Notes under the pieces: model-generated
What the model saw: the letters and a program-made list of their open reading frames with translations, nothing else
The model's database searches: none
What the model was told of the DNA's origin: nothing
Position numbers and translations under genes: made by a program
In this document: one piece after another, positions 19,733 through 28,770 of the stretch
Position numbering within the stretch: position 1 is the first letter of the stretch
Layout: every line of letters starts with the position of its first letter
Assembly (NCBI RefSeq): GCF_040412085.2
Contig: NZ_CP115920.1
Location: forward strand, 2,790,001 to 2,854,000
Reading direction: 5' to 3'
Origin: Vibrio sp. CB1-14
Lineage (GTDB): Bacteria > Pseudomonadota > Gammaproteobacteria > Enterobacterales > Vibrionaceae
Length of the DNA: 64,000 bases

Positions 19733-20251
19733 ATGAAAATGAAATACGCCGCTATCTTACTGGCAATCTCAACTGCGTTGAGTGCCTGGCTATATTGGGG
19801 AAGCGATCTCAAGCTGGAGCAAGTGCTGACCTCCAACGAATGGCAATCGAACATGGTTGGCATTATTGCCGCAAGGCATTATCCAGATACGGATATCGGT
19901 CCATTGAGCCGTCTAGAAATGTCAGCAAACGTGAAGTACTTACCAGGCGGTGAGTATATTCGTGAGTCTTCGATGCGTCTTTTTGGTGACGATCCAGAGA
20001 CTCACACGCTGATTAAAATTTCTGAAATGGGCACGTGGACAATCAGTGATAACTATCTTCTGATTTCGCCACGCGAGTTTAAAGACACAGCAACCGCACA
20101 ATCTGATGAGTTTACTCATGAGCAACTTGCGATGATTAAGCAATTTCTGAAAATGGAAGCGCAGCAAAGTCGCCGTATCGATATTGTAAACGAGAACACA
20201 CTGCTGCTGACCAGTTTAAACCAAGGTTCTTCAATCCTATTTTCAAACTAA
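19733..20251 (+). CDS. toxS: ToxR periplasmic effector ToxS
   Basis: ToxS is anchored by an N-terminal membrane helix (residues 5-22) and acts in the periplasm, where it stabilizes ToxR and helps its activation, including by bile salts in V. cholerae. The 172-residue product matches the family in length and in motifs such as SNEWQSNMVG and LKISEMGTWTISDNYL. GGAG precedes the ATG, and the 13-bp spacing from toxR implies one transcript. The operon ends at the 9-bp hairpin with a gcaa loop at 20275-20298. Confidence 0.96.
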   Translation: MKMKYAAILLAISTALSAWLYWGSDLKLEQVLTSNEWQSNMVGIIAARHYPDTDIGPLSRLEMSANVKYLPGGEYIRESSMRLFGDDPETHTLIKISEMGTWTISDNYLLISPREFKDTATAQSDEFTHEQLAMIKQFLKMEAQQSRRIDIVNENTLLLTSLNQGSSILFSN

Positions 20252-20274
20252 CTTAGTTCAGATATAAAGTATTC

Positions 20275-20298
20275 AAAGGAGGCGCAAGCCTCCTTTTT
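20275..20298 (+). terminator. Terminator of toxRS
   Basis: aaaggaggc / gcctccttt pair around a gcaa tetraloop, followed by TTTTT. The aaggagg arm resembles a ribosome site but is locked in the stem. Confidence 0.9.
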
Positions 20299-20320
20299 AA
20301 TCATGATAACAGGGATGAAT

Positions 20321-20605
20321 ATGCAAAAACCGACCATCGACATTTACTATTGCCGTCAGTGTAACTGGATGCTGCGCGCCACTTGGATGACCCAAGAACT
20401 GCTGCACACTTTTAGCGAAGAAGTGGAAACGATCCGTCTACACCCAGACACCGGTGGGCGATTTGAGATCTATTGTAACGAAGTTCAAATTTGGGAGCGT
20501 AAGCGTGATGGCGGCTTTCCAGAAGCGAAAGTTCTTAAGCAGAAAGTGCGAGATATTATCGCGCCAGATCGCGACTTGGGACATGTGGACAGTACGATCC
20601 GCTAA
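20321..20605 (+). CDS. SelT/SelW/SelH (Rdx)-family thioredoxin-like protein
   Basis: The 94-residue protein has the small Rdx thioredoxin-like fold of the SelW group. A redox-type CxxC (C11 and C14, YCRQCNW) follows the first beta strand, in the cysteine rather than selenocysteine form, and conserved LHPDTGGRFEIYCNE and RKRDGGFPEAKVLKQKVRD follow. Its role is probably a cytosolic thiol oxidoreductase, with substrate unknown. The frame extends to ATG 20303, but ATG 20321 has AGGGATGA at the right distance. It lies alone between toxRS and the flagellins, with terminators on both sides, so it needs its own promoter. Confidence 0.85.
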   Translation: MQKPTIDIYYCRQCNWMLRATWMTQELLHTFSEEVETIRLHPDTGGRFEIYCNEVQIWERKRDGGFPEAKVLKQKVRDIIAPDRDLGHVDSTIR

Positions 20606-20610
20606 AAATA

Positions 20611-20642
20611 AAAAAAAACAGAGCAAAAGCTCTGTTTTTTTT
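20611..20642. terminator. Bidirectional terminator between the Rdx gene and flagellin 1
   Basis: cagagc-aaaa-gctctg is flanked by an A8 run on the left and a T8 run on the right, so it is efficient in both directions. Confidence 0.92.
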
Positions 20643-20656
20643 ATTTTTAGAATAGG

Positions 20657-21790
20657 TTAGCCCAGTAGGCTCAATGCTGCATTTGGTGCCTGCTTCGCTT
20701 GCGCCAGGATTGAGCTTGATGCTTGCGATAGGATTTGGCTCTTGGTCATCGACGTCGTTTCTTTCGCGAAGTCAGTATCTTTAATACGGCTCTTCGATGC
20801 GTTCACATTCTCGTTGATGTTATCCAAGTTGTTGATTGCGTGATTGAAACGGTTTTGGAATGCACCAAGTTCGGCACGGTGGCTGTCCACGTATTTTAGA
20901 GCTGAGTCTAGGATAGCAACCGATTCTTGCGAACCACCAACAGATGTTACATCAATCGTATCGACCGTGACTGCGTTGCCTGCTTGCATGTCTAGCTCGC
21001 CTGCTAGGCCGCCAGAGAAAGCCACTGCGCCATCAACTTTATTGTTACCAGCAAACACTTGCAGCTTACCGTCTTGGTCAACAGAGGCTTTGACTAAATC
21101 CGTTTGACCATTGATGTACGTCGCTAACTGCTCAATGTCATCACCTGCTTTAGCGTTAATAGTGATGGATTGCGCATCACCGAAGCTGTCTGTTAGGTCA
21201 ATCGTTAGGTCGTTAGTACCTGCTGCTACTGTCCAGTCTTTGTCTTTTGCGTTGCCTGCTTGGTAGCTACTGCCACCCATTTGAGCATTGTCAGAACGCA
21301 TGTCACGAAGGCTTAGCATCACAGCTTCACCATTATCAGCGCCAATTTGGAATGATTGAGTACCATAAGTACCGTTGAGCAGCTTGTTTCCACCGAATGA
21401 GGTTGTTTCTGCGATACGGTTTAGTTCGTCGTTTAGTGCTGTTACTTCTTCTTGAATCGCAACACGCTCAGCTTTTGAGTTAGAGCCGTTTGATGATTGA
21501 AGTGATAAGTCACGCATACGTTGCAAGATATTGGTGGTCTCGTTCATCGCACCTTCAGCGGTTTGTGCGATTGAGATACCATCGTTAGCGTTACGAACGG
21601 CAACATCAAGACCACGGCTTTGCACGTTCAAACGGTTAGAGATTTGTAGACCCGCTGCGTCATCTTTAGCGCTGTTAATTTTGTGACCAGACGACAAACG
21701 CTCCATTGAGGTTTGTTGGGCTTGGTTCGCGTTGTTTAGGTAACGCTGCGCTGTCATCGCTGATACGTTTGTATTTACATTCACTGCCAT
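20657..21790 (-). CDS. Polar flagellin (copy 1)
   Basis: This is a flagellin subunit of the sheathed polar filament, exported by the flagellar type III apparatus. The 377-residue product has the conserved D0/D1 N-terminus ([38 protein letters not shown]) and C-terminus ([20 protein letters not shown], ending NAALSLLG), with a variable centre at about 165-290. The frame extends upstream, but ATG 21790 has GGAGAAAC at the correct distance and the family N-terminus. A sigma28-type promoter lies at 21871-21898 and a leader hairpin at 21822-21844. Vibrios carry several flagellin paralogs, and I cannot assign fla letters. Confidence 0.95.
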   Translation of the reverse strand: MAVNVNTNVSAMTAQRYLNNANQAQQTSMERLSSGHKINSAKDDAAGLQISNRLNVQSRGLDVAVRNANDGISIAQTAEGAMNETTNILQRMRDLSLQSSNGSNSKAERVAIQEEVTALNDELNRIAETTSFGGNKLLNGTYGTQSFQIGADNGEAVMLSLRDMRSDNAQMGGSSYQAGNAKDKDWTVAAGTNDLTIDLTDSFGDAQSITINAKAGDDIEQLATYINGQTDLVKASVDQDGKLQVFAGNNKVDGAVAFSGGLAGELDMQAGNAVTVDTIDVTSVGGSQESVAILDSALKYVDSHRAELGAFQNRFNHAINNLDNINENVNASKSRIKDTDFAKETTSMTKSQILSQASSSILAQAKQAPNAALSLLG

Positions 21791-21870
21791 GTTGTTTCTC
21801 CAATTGATTTTCCGGTGTAGCGGTTTCCGACGTCTCGGAAAACCAAGTAGTTCTCTCAAAGTTACTTTCT

Positions 21871-21898
21871 TTATCGTCCTTAAAACCTAACACTTGAG
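21871..21898 (-). promoter_or_regulatory. Sigma28-type promoter of flagellin 1
   Basis: On the minus strand TCAAGTGT, 11 nt, then GACGATAA matches the flagellar sigma28 pattern (TAAAGTTT-N11-GCCGATAA, with TCAAG common in Vibrio). Confidence 0.85.
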
Positions 21899-22017
21899 AT
21901 AAAAAATGAACAAAATTGTGATTTTTTGAGCTATCGAATAGAAGATGTGACAGAAATGGTAAAAAGAAATGTTTTATCAAAAAAAGACTAAAGTTCGACT
22001 TTAAACGGTCGATGCCC

Positions 22018-23154
22018 TTAGCCTTGTAATAGAGTTAACGCCAAGTTCGGCGTTTGTTTCGCTTGAGCTAATACCGTCGTACTCACTTGCTGCAAGATTT
22101 GTTGCTTAAGCATTTGAGTGGTCTCTTTGGCATAGTCGGTATCGCGGATACGACTTTGTGATGCGGAAAGGTTCTCTTCCATATTGGCGAGATTATTGAT
22201 GGTATGGTTGAGACGATTTTGAGTCGCACCAAGCTCTGCTCTGTGGCTATCAACAAACTTCATCGCTTTATCTAGCACGGACACTGACAGTTGCGCGCCG
22301 CCGACAGTACCAATGGACATGTCGTTGACGGTCACGACTTGGCCAGTCTGCAAACCGACTTCACTGGCAAAGGTGCCAGAAAAACTCACCGCTCCGGTCA
22401 CTTTGTCCGAATCAGCGAAAATCTGAAGTTGGCCATTCTCATCCACCGAAGCGGCAAACACATCGGTTTGACCATTAATATAAGTGGCGACCTGCTCTAT
22501 ATCATCACCTTGTTTGAGTTCAATCGCGACAGATTGATTGACACCTTGAGCATCAACATAGCTGAATGCCAGAGCATTATTACTCTGCCCGACTCGCCAT
22601 TCAGGTGGTGCGCTGTTTCCGGCTTGATACACAGCACCGCCCATGGACAATTGATCTGTTCGCAAATTCGCAAGCCCGACTTGCAGCGCTTCTCCCGATT
22701 GAGCACCAATTTGAAACTCTGAACTACCAAACGTGCCATTCAGGAGCTTCCGACCACCAAAGCTAGTAGTCTCTGCGATACGGTTTAGTTCATTATTTAG
22801 CGCAACAAACTCTTGTTCTAACGCTTGTCTGTCTTGTGAAGAGTTAGCACCGTTGGCACTTTGCAGAGAAAGATCACGCATGCGCTGTAGGATTTGTGTT
22901 GCTTCATTCATCGCCCCTTCTGCTGTTTGCATGATGGAGATACCGTCATTGGCGTTGCGCTGTGCGACGCCAAGCCCACTGATCTGAGCATCGAGTCGAT
23001 TGGCAATCTGCAATCCCGCAGCATCGTCTTTGGCGCTGTTAATACGATGCCCAGACGACAAACGCTCTAAGGACTGGCTGAGCGCTTTGCTCGCCGCACC
23101 TAAGTGGTTTTGCGCCACCATTGCGCTGACATTGGTATTTACAGTGATCGACAT
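22018..23154 (-). CDS. Polar flagellin (copy 2)
   Basis: A second 378-residue flagellin lies tandem to copy 1 with the same layout: [41 protein letters not shown], a variable centre, [20 protein letters not shown] and an ending in LALTLLQG. It is clearly a paralog rather than a recent duplicate, because the centre (for example [19 protein letters not shown]) and the C-terminus differ. Such minor flagellins can mix in the filament. It has its own sigma28-type promoter at 23191-23217. There is no strong terminator in the 227-bp gap before copy 1, which also has its own promoter. Confidence 0.95.
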   Translation of the reverse strand: MSITVNTNVSAMVAQNHLGAASKALSQSLERLSSGHRINSAKDDAAGLQIANRLDAQISGLGVAQRNANDGISIMQTAEGAMNEATQILQRMRDLSLQSANGANSSQDRQALEQEFVALNNELNRIAETTSFGGRKLLNGTFGSSEFQIGAQSGEALQVGLANLRTDQLSMGGAVYQAGNSAPPEWRVGQSNNALAFSYVDAQGVNQSVAIELKQGDDIEQVATYINGQTDVFAASVDENGQLQIFADSDKVTGAVSFSGTFASEVGLQTGQVVTVNDMSIGTVGGAQLSVSVLDKAMKFVDSHRAELGATQNRLNHTINNLANMEENLSASQSRIRDTDYAKETTQMLKQQILQQVSTTVLAQAKQTPNLALTLLQG

Positions 23155-23190
23155 GTCGCTTCCAAAAACAGGATGAATTGAATAGCTTAG

Positions 23191-23217
23191 TTATCGACCA
23201 ACACTTTGGAAACTTGA
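23191..23217 (-). promoter_or_regulatory. Sigma28-type promoter of flagellin 2
   Basis: On the minus strand TCAAGTTT, 11 nt, then GTCGATAA, which is very close to the sigma28 consensus. Confidence 0.87.
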
Positions 23218-23232
23218 GAGATATAGAGAGGA

Positions 23233-23265
23233 ACTCTCAAAGACAAGTGATATGCCTTTGAGAGT
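23233..23265 (-). terminator. Hairpin downstream of yfeX
   Basis: A perfect 10-bp inverted repeat (ACTCTCAAAG / CTTTGAGAGT) with a 13-nt loop lies 24 bp after the yfeX stop. No T-run follows it on the minus strand, so termination would be weak. Confidence 0.4.
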
Positions 23266-23288
23266 ATCTTATGGGAAATTGGCTGCGC

Positions 23289-24194
23289 TTAACCTTTGAC
23301 GGTTAACGCCGCTAGCATTGTTTGTGACGGAGCAAAGAAGTAAGCACCTGTGACCGCTTTAGTAAAGCGAAGCAATTGATCCGTTTTGCCATCAGTAGCG
23401 CCGTACATGCTTTCTAGCATTGCGTCGAAGTTGTGAACCGTATTGCAGTAAGCAATGAACAGAAGACCGTGAGGGCCACTAACCGTGCCGTAAGGCAAGC
23501 TATGACGAACGATTTTCAGTCCCTTGCCTTCTTCTTTAATGTCAACTCGACCCACGTGCGAGGCAGCTGGAACATCCTCGAGCTCGATACTGTCTGGCTT
23601 AGTACGGCCAACAACTTTCTCTTGCGCAGCAACGTTCAAACGGTTCCAAGCTGGTAGGTTGTGCTCAAAGCGCTGTACCATGACATAGCTACCACCAGCG
23701 AACTCACCGTCTGCGACTAGAGCTACCTCAGCACGCTGTTCACCTTTCGGGTTCTCAGTACCGTCAACGAAATCTGTCATGTCTCGCGAATCCATAAAGC
23801 GGAAGCCTTGTGTTTCATCGACAATTGTAACGTCTTCAGCGATTTGACCCATTAACTTGCGCAGCAAATAGAAATGCAAGTCGTGGCGGTTCGAGTGACA
23901 GTGAGCCAGTACATCCACATCTGACGATGGTGCAAAAATATCGCCCTCACCAAGCTCAGTGAACGGCTTTAGCTCAGACGGCATGGTTTGTTCTAGCTGA
24001 GACCAAAAAGAGTGAGAGAAAGCCACAGATAGTGTTAACTGAGCACCGGGCTGAGCTTCATTCAGCTCTTCCACTAACGCGGGTAGCTTCTGAAGGGCAT
24101 CTAGCACCTGTTGAGCATTCTGATTGACTTTGAGTTGGGTGTATAACGCAAAAGGCTCAGCCTCTGGCGCAATCGCACTTTGTGGTAATGACAT
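23289..24194 (-). CDS. yfeX: DyP-type heme peroxidase, YfeX-like
   Basis: This is a dye-decolorizing peroxidase of the YfeX group, a cytosolic heme enzyme that reduces hydrogen peroxide; some members are linked to heme or iron handling, which is debated. The 301-residue product contains GFRFMDSRDMTDFVDG (GxxDG-type motif, catalytic Asp near 144), the proximal heme His near 213 (ASHVGRVD) and the distal Arg near 230 (IVRHSLPYG). The open frame extends to 24332, but ATG 24194 has GAGGAAAG upstream. The membrane gene yfeZ lies upstream in the same direction, and yfeZ is also close to yfeX in E. coli, which supports the name. Confidence 0.92.
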   Translation of the reverse strand: MSLPQSAIAPEAEPFALYTQLKVNQNAQQVLDALQKLPALVEELNEAQPGAQLTLSVAFSHSFWSQLEQTMPSELKPFTELGEGDIFAPSSDVDVLAHCHSNRHDLHFYLLRKLMGQIAEDVTIVDETQGFRFMDSRDMTDFVDGTENPKGEQRAEVALVADGEFAGGSYVMVQRFEHNLPAWNRLNVAAQEKVVGRTKPDSIELEDVPAASHVGRVDIKEEGKGLKIVRHSLPYGTVSGPHGLLFIAYCNTVHNFDAMLESMYGATDGKTDQLLRFTKAVTGAYFFAPSQTMLAALTVKG

Positions 24195-24264
24195 TATCTT
24201 TCCTCTGTTTTTTCGCTCAGTGTATTTTTTAACAGTTGTTGATTGTATGACCTTGATCAGGAAC

Positions 24265-24726
24265 TTAAGTGATTTTTGCTGGAAGCGCCAAGCTGTCTGC
24301 CACACGACGACTGTTGACCAAGTAGATCGCAAACCAAATCAAAGACACCAACGTCACCGCATTAGTCCAAGTAAATTGCCAATGCTGCAAATCAACCAAA
24401 TAAACGGTGTGTGCGAGCTGAAGTATCACAATAAACAAAGTCACTGGCTTCAACTGACTGACAATGAAGTTGGTGTTTGTTGAGTCGCTTTTTCTGAGCC
24501 CAACCAGCCACATTCCAACCACGATAGGTAAGCCCATCGCCAGCCCGAGGTACAGCATAGTATGGTTTGGGTAAACATACTGTAATATGGTACTCCCCTC
24601 TTGGCGACTCGCCCCCGCGACGACAAAGACCACCCAAGCACGAATAAGGAACGCCCATCCCAGCCAAAGTAAAATCGGTGTCTTTAACAAGCCGTGTTGA
24701 TCATATTGTTCGATGCCGTAGCGCAT
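24265..24726 (-). CDS. yfeZ: DUF2919-family inner membrane protein YfeZ
   Basis: The 153-residue protein has about four membrane helices and fits the DUF2919/YfeZ family: MRYGIEQYDQHGLLKTP at the start, then a hydrophobic segment with LIRAWVVFVVAGASRQEG. Function is unknown. It lies 70 bp upstream of yfeX in the same direction, matching the E. coli neighbourhood, so the two may be co-transcribed. GAGACG precedes the ATG. Confidence 0.8.
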   Translation of the reverse strand: MRYGIEQYDQHGLLKTPILLWLGWAFLIRAWVVFVVAGASRQEGSTILQYVYPNHTMLYLGLAMGLPIVVGMWLVGLRKSDSTNTNFIVSQLKPVTLFIVILQLAHTVYLVDLQHWQFTWTNAVTLVSLIWFAIYLVNSRRVADSLALPAKIT

Positions 24727-24839
24727 TGTACGTCTCTATTTTTAACTCATATCAAAGTATATGGTGCTAACCCGCGAATCATTCAAGGTTCGCGCAATCA
24801 TTGTGCTAAGATGCTCGAAAACTCTCGCGCGGAAATAGC

Positions 24840-25181
24840 ATGAAGAACGATAAAACTGCCCCTTCAGTGGAAACTCAGCAAGAAGCAATGAGAATTGCTA
24901 AAGCTACCCAAAAGCCAGGGCAAACCAAAGAGCAGACCAAATTAATCGCTCAGGGCATCGAAAAAGGCATTGCTCAATACAAGAAGCAGCAAAAAGAGCG
25001 CAAGCGTCAAGCGGATAAAGCGCTCAAGAAACAGAAACGAGCCAAGCAACAGACTCATCAAGAAGCAGTCAACGAGCCGCAACCCACATCAGTAGAAAAA
25101 AGCAAATCCCGTCAAGATATGCTGCCATGGGCACTACTTGTCGTAAGCTGGATAGGGTTTATCAGCTATGTCGCGATTTAA
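24840..25181 (+). CDS. DUF2956-family protein
   Basis: The 113-residue protein has a very basic, coiled-coil-like body (residues 20-75, rich in K/Q/R; AMRIAKATQKPGQTKEQTKLIAQGIEKGIAQYKK) and one C-terminal membrane helix (about 95-112). This matches DUF2956, a family I know mainly from vibrios and relatives, of unknown function. The C-terminal anchor places the basic domain in the cytosol. Its end overlaps the following lipoprotein gene by 14 bp, which suggests coupled translation. Confidence 0.75.
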   Translation: MKNDKTAPSVETQQEAMRIAKATQKPGQTKEQTKLIAQGIEKGIAQYKKQQKERKRQADKALKKQKRAKQQTHQEAVNEPQPTSVEKSKSRQDMLPWALLVVSWIGFISYVAI

Positions 25182-25533
25182 TCGATTCCTAAGCAAAACA
25201 GGATGGGGAATAACGCTCGCTTCTTTTACCTTGTTATCAGGCTGCTCTCAACCTTTTAATCAATTGCAATCCGAGCGAGCTCAGACGGTTGAGGTAAGAG
25301 CCGATGCAAACATCGATGTATCTCAATGTCAGTGGAAAGGAGATGTAAGAGGCTCAGAAGGTCATTGGTATACCTACCTCTTCTTTAGCAACAAGTCTCT
25401 CACCGAAGGCGCGGTCAACGAAATAAAGAATCAGACGGCGGCTTTAGGTGGTGATACAGTGTTACTGCTCACCCCTGTCGACTTTGAAACCTCAGTTACC
25501 CTATTTGGCAGCGCCTATCGCTGCAAAAAATAA
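25168..25533 (+). CDS. DUF4156-family lipoprotein
   Basis: The 121-residue product has a signal peptide and lipobox LLSGC with the lipidated cysteine at 26, followed by a small domain with two further cysteines (C53 and C118, potentially a disulfide) that resembles DUF4156. It is a predicted outer-membrane or periplasmic lipoprotein of unknown function. It starts inside the end of the DUF2956 gene, and the pair ends at the strong terminator 25528-25563. Confidence 0.75.
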   Translation: MSRFNRFLSKTGWGITLASFTLLSGCSQPFNQLQSERAQTVEVRADANIDVSQCQWKGDVRGSEGHWYTYLFFSNKSLTEGAVNEIKNQTAALGGDTVLLLTPVDFETSVTLFGSAYRCKK

Positions 25534-25563
25534 AGCCGAAGCTTAGCTTCGGCTTTATTTTTC
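25528..25563 (+). terminator. Terminator of the DUF2956-DUF4156 pair
   Basis: A 15-bp stem (aaataaagccgaagc / gcttcggctttattt) with a 3-nt loop is followed by Ts. The left arm overlaps the stop codon region. Confidence 0.92.
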
Positions 25564-25622
25564 ATTCTCATGCACTTTGGGTTACCGCGCACAATGAGTA
25601 TACAAACCCTTTTGCAGCGAGG

Positions 25623-25904
25623 CTATACGCCCAACGTGGTTTCAATATCGTCTTGACGATCAATAACCCACTGGCTGTCAAAAGGCCCCCAGTCTGATAA
25701 CTGGTAATAACCATCATTGTGTCGACGCCCATCTTGAACAAACATGAGCTCAATGCCGATACCAGGTAGCGCTTTGATAACATCTTGAATGGTACGGCGA
25801 GGCCAACCCGTTTTCTCGATTAGTTTTGGCACATTCGGTCTTTCAATGCTCTCGACGAGCAAGGCAAGATAGAGACGACGTGCAAAAACAGGACTCAGTT
25901 CCAT
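25623..25904 (-). CDS. Small winged helix-turn-helix protein
   Basis: The 93-residue protein looks like a stand-alone winged helix: ARRLYLALLVESI, then VPKLIEKTGWPRRTIQDVIKALPGIGIELMFVQDG, a typical HTH followed by a wing. It resembles the HTH_43-type family, with target unknown. The frame can start at GTG 25910, but ATG 25904 follows AGGAGG by five bases and is preferred. It stands alone; an 11-bp inverted repeat lies about 205 bp upstream (26109-26146), too far to be an obvious operator. Confidence 0.7.
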   Translation of the reverse strand: MELSPVFARRLYLALLVESIERPNVPKLIEKTGWPRRTIQDVIKALPGIGIELMFVQDGRRHNDGYYQLSDWGPFDSQWVIDRQDDIETTLGV

Positions 25905-26108
25905 TGACACCTCCTATTTATGTGCTTTTCCAATATATTGCATTTCCATTTGGCCGTTTTGCGCTCGATCAAGTTCTCGCTCATCGTGTTAATTTCGAAA
26001 TTCAACAATTTGTAACCTTAAGTGGCGAAAACAAGCATAAAAACTGTGACCACTGACAAGGTTTTGTTTAACACGGCACTTCTTGATAGGATGCTTAGAC
26101 ACAAGCAA

Positions 26109-26146
26109 GTGTTGAGCGCCAATTTCTATTTCTAAGCGCTCAACAC
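26109..26146. repeat. Perfect 11-bp inverted repeat in an intergenic region
   Basis: GTGTTGAGCGC (26109-26119) and its reverse complement (26136-26146) flank a 16-nt AT-rich loop. No T-run follows in either direction, so it does not look like a terminator. It lies 43 bp upstream of yffB and could be an operator or RNA structure. Confidence 0.6.
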
Positions 26147-26189
26147 ACAATAATAAAGTAAACAGTTCAACGCCCATAAGGAAGTCATC

Positions 26190-26540
26190 ATGGCCACAAC
26201 GATGTTTGGTATTCCCAACTGCGACACGATTAAAAAAGCAAAAAAATGGCTTGAAGCCAATGAGTTAGACTATCAATTTCACAACTACCGTAAAGATGGT
26301 ATCAGTGAAGAAATGGTTCGCCAGTTCTGCGAACAACTTGGCTGGGAACAAGTGGTCAATAAACGCGGCACCACCTACCGTCAACTGACTCAAGAGCAAA
26401 AGGACAGCTTGAATCAAGAAACGGCGATTTCGCTACTTGTTGAACACTCAGCAATGATCAAACGCCCTATCCTAGATGTGGACGGCACGCTGCATATCGG
26501 ATTCAAAGCAGAGCAATACCAACAAGTGTTTAGTGTGTAA
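26190..26540 (+). CDS. yffB: ArsC/Spx-family reductase YffB
   Basis: The 116-residue protein has the thioredoxin-like ArsC fold with a single N-terminal cysteine (C11, MFGIPNCDTIKKAKKWL) and the family end motif KRPILDVDGTLHIGF. YffB-type proteins are glutathione-dependent thiol reductases of unclear substrate; true arsenate reductase activity is not implied. It sits just upstream of dapE, as in E. coli, which supports the name. AAGGAAG precedes the ATG. A second ArsC-type gene (arsC at 35216) with a different core lies later in the window. Confidence 0.9.
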   Translation: MATTMFGIPNCDTIKKAKKWLEANELDYQFHNYRKDGISEEMVRQFCEQLGWEQVVNKRGTTYRQLTQEQKDSLNQETAISLLVEHSAMIKRPILDVDGTLHIGFKAEQYQQVFSV

Positions 26541-26580
26541 TTTAGCCGCCAAATTAACTCCCTCTCATTAGTAAATTTAG

Positions 26581-27738
<1,158 letters not shown>

Positions 27739-27769
27739 GTCACGTTGAGAGCACTAGGTAGAAGGTAAT

Positions 27770-28444
27770 ATGCAGATAGCGCAGCTTGTTGGGCAGTCCA
27801 CAGATGCCTTGGTTGACACCACAATTGGGAGTAAGTCGTTTTTGGTGCACGAGCAGGTGCAAGCTGACCTACTGACACTAGTGAATGCAGCAAACCAAGC
27901 AGGATTTGAGCTATTCCTAGCAAGCGGCTATCGCTCGTTTGAACGTCAACTGACAATTTGGAACAACAAAATGGCGGGCACAACGCCAATTTTGGATCAC
28001 AACAGTCAGCCGATGGCGTCAGAGCAAATGAATGAGCTAGAGAAAGTTCAAGCGATCTTAAAATGGAGTGCCCTACCCGGCGCGAGTCGCCATCACTGGG
28101 GCACGGATTTCGATGTCTACGCTGGTAATTTTCTTCCAAGAGACACTAAGTTACAGTTGGAACCTTGGGAGTATTTAAATGGCCACCAGCGTGAGTTTTA
28201 CCTCTGGCTTAAAGAGTGCGCACCTTTGTATGGTTTTTTCTTCCCTTATGGCAAAGACCTAGGCGGCGTAGCGATGGAGCCGTGGCATATCAGCCACCGC
28301 CAAGCGAGTTCTACTTGCTTAGCGCACTTTTGTTGCAATAAATGGCGACAAGTTTTACAGCAATCGGATATTTTGGGACGTGAGGCGATACTTTCTGAGC
28401 TCGATTCCATCTACAATCAATATGTGACCAACATAAACCGTTAA
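27770..28444 (+). CDS. M15-family (VanY-like) D,D-carboxypeptidase
   Basis: The 224-residue protein shows the M15 zinc peptidase signature SxHxxGxxxD (S106, H108, G111, D115) and the second metal motif EPWH (E170-H173). VanY-type enzymes trim the terminal D-Ala of peptidoglycan peptides. No signal peptide is evident, so either the protein is cytosolic or the start lies elsewhere. It is placed 31 bp after dapE and 9 bp before a small membrane protein, in an apparent operon tied by diaminopimelate/peptidoglycan themes. The specific substrate is inferred. Confidence 0.85.
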   Translation: MQIAQLVGQSTDALVDTTIGSKSFLVHEQVQADLLTLVNAANQAGFELFLASGYRSFERQLTIWNNKMAGTTPILDHNSQPMASEQMNELEKVQAILKWSALPGASRHHWGTDFDVYAGNFLPRDTKLQLEPWEYLNGHQREFYLWLKECAPLYGFFFPYGKDLGGVAMEPWHISHRQASSTCLAHFCCNKWRQVLQQSDILGREAILSELDSIYNQYVTNINR

Positions 28445-28453
28445 GAGCAGACA

Positions 28454-28666
28454 ATGATTGAATGGCTATTTAACCCTTGGGTAATCATAATCGTGGTACT
28501 GGCTGTGGTGATTGGCAACATTGCTGCGCTCAAACACACGGCAAACATGAAGTTTGATCAAAGTGACAAGGTTGATTCGCGTAAGAATCAGCTAGACCGT
28601 CTCAACGAGTTAGACAAAAAAAAGTACAGCGACACCCCGAATGATGAGCACAATAAGCCTCAGTAA
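28454..28666 (+). CDS. Small DUF2897-like membrane protein
   Basis: The 70-residue protein has one N-terminal membrane helix (about 8-26, PWVIIIVVLAVVIGNIAALK) and a charged soluble tail with LDRLNELDKKKY. It fits DUF2897 in length and layout, but function is unknown. In E. coli a small membrane protein (YpfN) also follows dapE, though I do not see clear homology. It is the last gene before the terminator at 28717-28741. Confidence 0.7.
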   Translation: MIEWLFNPWVIIIVVLAVVIGNIAALKHTANMKFDQSDKVDSRKNQLDRLNELDKKKYSDTPNDEHNKPQ

Positions 28667-28716
28667 CCTTATCACTGTGGGTTGAAGCCACAGTTTAAAC
28701 CCGTGTTATGCGCATA

Positions 28717-28741
28717 AAAAAGGACCTTAACGGTCCTTTTT
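28717..28741. terminator. Terminator between DUF2897 and bamC
   Basis: The stem aaaaaggacc / ggtccttttt (10 bp) has a 5-nt loop with A and T runs on either side, so it works for both convergent genes. Confidence 0.88.
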
Positions 28742-28770
28742 CGTGAGTCTTGATGAAGGCTATACCTTTA

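Noticed and set aside
18892..20251. toxRS as evidence of a pathogenicity island
   Set aside because: The genes lie in the ancestral Vibrio setting next to htpG with no mobile genes, and toxR occurs in non-pathogenic vibrios.
26109..26146. The 11-bp inverted repeat as an integron attC site
   Set aside because: It lacks the attC core sites and the expected imperfect double stem, and there is no cassette array nearby.
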